38,049 nt of DNA from Gammaproteobacteria bacterium (GTDB lineage Bacteria > Pseudomonadota > Gammaproteobacteria > UBA6429 > Thiohalophilaceae). The notes beneath the pieces are model-generated. The model was not told the origin of the DNA and ran no database searches. It saw nothing but the letters and a program-made list of their open reading frames with translations. Location of the stretch: contig JAFLJQ010000011.1 of NCBI GenBank assembly GCA_022712915.1, positions 1-38,049 of the forward strand. Direction: 5' to 3'. Positions 34,178 through 38,049 of this stretch are shown piece after piece; within the stretch, counting starts at the first letter, position 1, and each line of letters opens with the position of its first letter. Both the position numbers and the translations under genes were made by a program.

Positions 34178-35383
34178 TTAAGATCCTTTGACCGGTCTGA
34201 CTTTTGATGCAGCCAGTTTGGCACGTTTGCGGCAATCATTCACATCCACACCGTAGGCGAGGGCCACACCCATGCGACGATGAGTGAAGGCCTCCGGTTT
34301 GCCAAACAAACGAATGTCAGTTTGGTGTACATGCAGGGCTTGTTCAACATCTTCAAAGGCAATGCCCTTTTCGTCCATACCGCCATAGATCACCGCACTG
34401 GCACCGGGATGGTGTAAGGCGGTGGAGACCGGCAGGCCGAGGATGGCGCGGGCATGTAGTTCAAACTCGTTTTGCCATTGGGTGACCATAGTCACCATGC
34501 CGGTGTCGTGTGGGCGAGGGCTTACTTCACTGAACCAGACATCATCACCCTTGATAAACAACTCCACCCCAAATAGGCCATACCCGCCGAGATTGCCCGT
34601 GACGGTTCTGGCGATATCAAGCGCTTTAGCATGGGCTGTCTCTGTCATTTCCTGTGGCTGCCAACTTTCGACATAATCACCTTGCTGCTGAATATGCCCG
34701 ATGGGGGCACAGAAGTGGGTACTCACCTCACCCTTCTCATCTTCAGCACGAACGGTCAGCAAGGTGATCTCATAATCAAACTCAATCATTTGTTCAACAA
34801 TGATTCGGCCGCTATCGACCCGGCCACCGGATTTGGCGTAATCCCAGGCCTTTTGCACATCCTCTGGGCCATGTATGGTCGACTGACCCTTACCCGAAGA
34901 CGACATCACCGGCTTGACGATACAGGGATAACCCACATCGTTATCGATTGCTGCCTGTAATTCTGCGAGGGATTCGGCAAAGGCATATTTGGAGGTTGGT
35001 AGTCCCAGCTCCTCCGCTGCAAGACGACGAATACCTTCGCGGTTCATGGTCAGTTGCGTGGCGCGGGCCATTGGAATTACCCTCGCCAGGCCATCGGCCT
35101 CAATCCGAGCTAATTCATCTGTGGCAATTGCCTCAATCTCCGGCACAATTAAATCTGGCCTTTCTTTTTCAACCAGAGCACGCAAGGCCCTGGCATCGGT
35201 CATGTCGATGACATAGGCGCGATGTGCCACCTGATGACCGGGGGCATTTTCATACCGATCCACGCCGATAACCTCCACACCAAACCGCTGTAAAGCGATG
35301 ATTACCTCTTTTCCCAATTCACCACAGCCGAGAAACATTATACGAGTGGCGGAGGGGGAGAGAGGGGTACCTATGCGGGTCAT
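34178..35383 (-). CDS. purT: Formate-dependent phosphoribosylglycinamide formyltransferase
   Basis: A 401-residue ATP-grasp enzyme that makes formyl-GAR from GAR, formate and ATP, the folate-independent third step of purine synthesis. It has the PurT start ([20 protein letters not shown]), a nucleotide-binding GELGKEV loop, the ATP-grasp segments [16 protein letters not shown] and [14 protein letters not shown], and the C-terminal [13 protein letters not shown] signature. Length agrees with E. coli PurT (392 aa). GGAG lies 9-12 nt before the ATG. It is a single-gene unit converging on the SulP gene and divergent from deaD. Confidence 0.95.
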   Translation of the reverse strand: MTRIGTPLSPSATRIMFLGCGELGKEVIIALQRFGVEVIGVDRYENAPGHQVAHRAYVIDMTDARALRALVEKERPDLIVPEIEAIATDELARIEADGLARVIPMARATQLTMNREGIRRLAAEELGLPTSKYAFAESLAELQAAIDNDVGYPCIVKPVMSSSGKGQSTIHGPEDVQKAWDYAKSGGRVDSGRIIVEQMIEFDYEITLLTVRAEDEKGEVSTHFCAPIGHIQQQGDYVESWQPQEMTETAHAKALDIARTVTGNLGGYGLFGVELFIKGDDVWFSEVSPRPHDTGMVTMVTQWQNEFELHARAILGLPVSTALHHPGASAVIYGGMDEKGIAFEDVEQALHVHQTDIRLFGKPEAFTHRRMGVALAYGVDVNDCRKRAKLAASKVRPVKGS

Positions 35384-35736
35384 AGTGAGGCTCCGTTGCT
35401 TTTGTTTGTTTGGATGGGGGCATTATAGATGAAATGGAGTGGGGTGGTCGGATGGGTTTTATAGTTGAATCATTTCGTGGTGCTGGGATTTTAAGTTGGT
35501 GGTTGCCCGACATGAATTTCCAGTAAAGCGTTAGTGATTCAAATTAAAGGAAAGAAGTGATTAACTCACCTATCCCCAGAAAGAGAGAAAATAACCGAAA
35601 AAACACCTTGCTCACAAAATAACCAGTGCAAAATCCCCATAAAAGGCGTATACTTCGCCACCGATTTAGCAAGATATTCTCACTCCACCGCTCGATGCTT
35701 TCCATCGACCCGGTTAGTTTACAGGTATACCTAATT
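35384..35736. other. Divergent purT-deaD intergenic region
   Basis: 353 bp with no supported gene. It must hold the promoters of both flanking genes. A TATACT at 35649-35654 is a plausible -10 for deaD, leaving a leader of about 75-80 nt, but I see no convincing -35. No PurR-like operator was recognised on the purT side. Confidence 0.4.
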
Positions 35737-37578
35737 ATGTCATCTGAAGCCGAAGCCACGCTGAGTTTTCGCGAGTTCGCCCTGATTGAACCCTTACAGA
35801 AAGCGTTGGAAACGGTGGGTTATGAAACCCCCTCACCGATTCAGGCGCAGACGATCCCTTTGTTATTGGAGGGGCGTGATATGGTGGGACAGGCGCAGAC
35901 CGGTACCGGTAAGACGGCGGCTTTTGCTTTGCCGATATTGTCGCGTATTGACCTGGCTCAGCATGATCCACAGGTTTTGGTGCTGGCACCGACTCGTGAA
36001 CTGGCCATTCAGGTAGCGGAGGCGTTTCAGAAGTATGCTATGAATATGAAGGGTTTCCATGTCATGCCGATCTACGGTGGGCAGGAATATGGTCGGCAGA
36101 TTCAGGCATTGAAGCGCGGTGTGCACGTCGTTGTCGGTACGCCGGGTCGTGTGATGGATCATATGCGTAAGGGGACTCTCAAGCTGGATGGCCTTAAGGC
36201 ACTGGTTTTGGATGAGGCCGATGAAATGTTGCGTATGGGTTTTATTGATGACGTGGAATGGGTGCTCGAGCAGACCCCGGATACACGGCAGATTGCTTTG
36301 TTTTCTGCGACTATGCCTGCGGTGATTCGCAAGATTGCTAAAACGCATTTGAATAATCCCTCTGAAATTACTATCAAGACGGTGACGACCACGGCGGAGT
36401 CTATTCGCCAGCGTTATTGGATGGTCAGTGGTCTGCATAAACTTGATGCCCTGAGCCGTATTCTTGAGGCAGAAGACTTTGATGCGGTGCTCATTTTTGT
36501 ACGTACTAAGTTGATGACGGTTGAGTTGGAAGAAAAACTTTCGGCCCGGGGTTATGCTGCTGCGGCTTTGAGTGGCGATATTATGCAAAAGCAGCGTGAA
36601 CGTACTGTCAGTCAACTTAAATCAGGTCAGCTGGACATTGTTATTGCCACCGATGTGGCAGCACGCGGACTGGATGTGACGCGTATCAGTCATGTGATTA
36701 ACTATGACATACCTTATGATACTGAGGCTTACGTGCATCGTATTGGTCGTACTGGTCGAGCTGGGCGCAAGGGGGATGCCATTTTGTTTGTTGCGCCGCG
36801 CGAACGAAATCTGTTGAGTGCCATTGAGCGGGCTACTAATCAAAAAATAGAATTAATGGAATTACCTTCCACCGAATTGTTGAATGACAAGCGCATCGAA
36901 GGTTTTAAACAAAAAATTACCGATACCATCGAAGCCGGAGGATTGAGTTTGTACCAGGAGTTGTTGGAAAACTATCAGCAGGAACACAATATTCCGGTCA
37001 TTGAGGTTGCCGCTGCTCTGGCTAAACTGGCGCAGGGTGATGAACCTTTATTATTAAAAGAACCACCCAAAAATATGCGCAAGGAACGTGAGCCAAGACA
37101 GGAACGAGGTTCTCGTGATCGAAATGGCCCGCGTGATCGTCCTGACCGTGGTGACTCGAAACGACGCGACCGTAATAAACCTGAAGAAGGTATGCAGACC
37201 TTCCGTATTGAAGTGGGTAACACGCATGGCGTAAGGCCGGGCAATATCGTGGGTGCGATTGCCAATGAGGCGGGGCTGGATAGCAAGAATATTGGACATA
37301 TTAAAATTCATGAAGACTACAGCACGGTGGATTTGCCCGATGGCATGCCGAAGGAAGTTTTCGGTGAATTGCAAAAGGTCTGGGTGTCTGGCCAGCAATT
37401 AAAAATTTCACGTATGGGTGAAAAGAGTGCCTACTCAAACGATAAACCGCGTGCCCGACCGAGAACAGACAAGAAACAAACTATTAAGCTCAAACCCAGT
37501 AAATCAAGATCGGGTGATGACAAACCGAGTAAACCAAGATCAGGTGATGATAAACCGCGTAAGGCAAAGCGAGACTAA
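35737..37578 (+). CDS. deaD: DEAD-box RNA helicase DeaD/CsdA
   Basis: A 613-residue DEAD-box helicase for ribosome assembly and RNA unwinding, usually induced by cold. Motifs: QAQTGTGKTAA (I), PTREL, TPGR, DEAD (II), SAT (III), ATDVAARGLDV and HRIGRTGRAGR. After the helicase core come a dimerisation-like region, an Arg/Asp-rich linker (about residues 445-485, many RD/RP pairs), a DbpA-type RNA-binding domain (VRPGNIVGAIANEAGLDSKN) and a basic tail. The tail holds an internal duplication (SKSRSGDDKP / SKPRSGDDKP, near 37500-37560). I chose ATG 35737 (MSSEAEATLSF) over an upstream frame extension that has no family support. It is the second DEAD-box gene in the window besides dbpA. Confidence 0.92.
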   Translation: MSSEAEATLSFREFALIEPLQKALETVGYETPSPIQAQTIPLLLEGRDMVGQAQTGTGKTAAFALPILSRIDLAQHDPQVLVLAPTRELAIQVAEAFQKYAMNMKGFHVMPIYGGQEYGRQIQALKRGVHVVVGTPGRVMDHMRKGTLKLDGLKALVLDEADEMLRMGFIDDVEWVLEQTPDTRQIALFSATMPAVIRKIAKTHLNNPSEITIKTVTTTAESIRQRYWMVSGLHKLDALSRILEAEDFDAVLIFVRTKLMTVELEEKLSARGYAAAALSGDIMQKQRERTVSQLKSGQLDIVIATDVAARGLDVTRISHVINYDIPYDTEAYVHRIGRTGRAGRKGDAILFVAPRERNLLSAIERATNQKIELMELPSTELLNDKRIEGFKQKITDTIEAGGLSLYQELLENYQQEHNIPVIEVAAALAKLAQGDEPLLLKEPPKNMRKEREPRQERGSRDRNGPRDRPDRGDSKRRDRNKPEEGMQTFRIEVGNTHGVRPGNIVGAIANEAGLDSKNIGHIKIHEDYSTVDLPDGMPKEVFGELQKVWVSGQQLKISRMGEKSAYSNDKPRARPRTDKKQTIKLKPSKSRSGDDKPSKPRSGDDKPRKAKRD

Positions 37579-37870
37579 TCTGCATTAAAGTTCTCCGGCG
37601 GGGTTTTATACCCCGTCCACATGGCTTGGATGAGATTTTCCTTATGTAGCCAGCCGGAGATAAAGACCCCCCCCCCGATGTGAATCAAGACGAGTAACAG
37701 ATTAAAATTGGCTAATGCCTCGCGCAGTTCTTGTAATCAATCTTCTTCCTTTTCATTTTCGAGTTCATGACGTTTATCCGTGTTGTCATTAGTCTGTTGC
37801 CTGCCTTTGTTATGAGCTGATGGTGTCAGACTGATTTTGTCCAGGCTTTGCCCTGCTTAGCGTATATATA
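37575..37870 (-). pseudogene. Cytochrome b561-like C-terminal remnant
   Basis: Read on the minus strand, the stop at 37577-37575 ends a frame with the typical last helix of b561/Ni-Fe-hydrogenase b-type cytochromes: LREALANFNLLLVLIHIGGG, VFISGWLHKENLIQAMWTGY. The His in LLVLIHIGGG is the expected haem-ligand helix position. Upstream the frame is broken by a TGA, where Trp is likely (EED-stop-LQEL), and further by a TAA. The other three helices are missing. The decayed 3' end overlaps the last bases of deaD. The IS3-type element beginning near 37913 probably truncated it. Confidence 0.7.
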
Positions 37871-37974
37871 ACTCCTGACCGGACTAGCTTGCCTTCAGAG
37901 AGGGCAACATATAGTGGTCTAATAAAGTTGGAAGGTATTATAGCTTAATAAACCTAAAAACTAGTGGAGTACTT

Positions 37975-38049
37975 ATGACGAAGACACGAAAAGCGAGAGT
38001 CAGTTTCAGCCCTGAACAGAAATTGGACTATGCAAAATTAATGGTAGAA
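37975..38049 (+). CDS. IS3-family transposase OrfA, 5' fragment cut by window end
   Basis: Twenty-five codons before the window ends: MTKTRKARVSFSPEQKLDYA followed by KLMVE. This is the start of the helix-turn-helix OrfA of IS3-type elements (normally R..FSxExKxxAxxLV). GGAG lies 6-9 nt upstream. The sequence from about 37913 (TAGTGGTCTAATAAAGTTGG) has the look of an IS3-type left end. The rest of the element is outside the window, so intactness cannot be judged. Confidence 0.65.
   Translation, partial: MTKTRKARVSFSPEQKLDYAKLMVE

Noticed and set aside
34422-35216. Several plus-strand ORFs opposite purT
   Set aside because: They are antisense frames of a well-supported purT gene and show no protein family features.
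37599-37615. CGGGGT/ACCCCG hairpin after deaD as a terminator
   Set aside because: The stem is only 6 bp with no T-tract, and it lies inside the b561 coding remnant.

Overview
The window reads as chromosomal DNA of a gammaproteobacterium. The right part carries genes close to Escherichia coli counterparts (dbpA, ybiT, purT, sprT, deaD, a stand-alone EF-G gene). I cannot name the genus. No rRNA, tRNA or CRISPR array is visible.

Layout. (1) 1-1651: a GGTA tetranucleotide repeat at the very edge, then a BCCT-type osmolyte transporter. (2) 1652-23700: a visibly AT-rich accessory island. It holds a divergent LuxR-family (EpsA-like) regulator, a 1.3-kb gene-free leader with an 11-bp-arm palindrome and a perfect CRP-type site, a long same-strand biosynthetic gene cluster (about 4063-22589), and a frameshifted ISAs1-type transposase remnant at its right edge. 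(3) 23701-37578: ordinary genes (EF-G, DbpA, YbiT, SprT, a SulP transporter, PurT, DeaD) interrupted by three copies of a roughly 270-bp miniature inverted-repeat element. One copy still has perfect 9-bp target duplications. (4) 37575-38049: the decayed 3' end of a cytochrome b561-like gene and the start of an IS3-type element.

The cluster is the main item. It encodes a complete DpgA-type III polyketide synthase (predicted product 3,5-dihydroxyphenylacetyl-CoA, a resorcinol ring made from four malonyl-CoA) next to a DpgB-like degenerate crotonase and further crotonases that could play the DpgD role. No DpgC oxygenase is visible. Around this sit a FabF-type ketosynthase, an ACP, a KAS III-like protein lacking the usual His and Asn, a FadB-like 3-hydroxyacyl-CoA dehydrogenase, a hot-dog thioesterase, two malonyl-CoA:ACP acyltransferase-like proteins, an unusual two-repeat AcpS-like phosphopantetheinyl transferase, and a DarA-like flavodoxin-fold protein (dialkylresorcinol condensing enzyme family) with a C-terminal membrane segment. 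An extra aspartate 1-decarboxylase (PanD) could raise beta-alanine, hence CoA and phosphopantetheine, supply.

The same strand then carries a tetraheme cytochrome c, a LolD-like ATPase, a LolC/E-like permease, a LolA-like periplasmic protein and an outer-membrane beta-barrel. Together they look like a dedicated envelope delivery and redox module. My inference is a membrane-associated or exported resorcinol lipid or aryl-polyene-like product, made by a combination of Dpg and Dar chemistry that I do not recognise as a described pathway. The product itself cannot be read from sequence.
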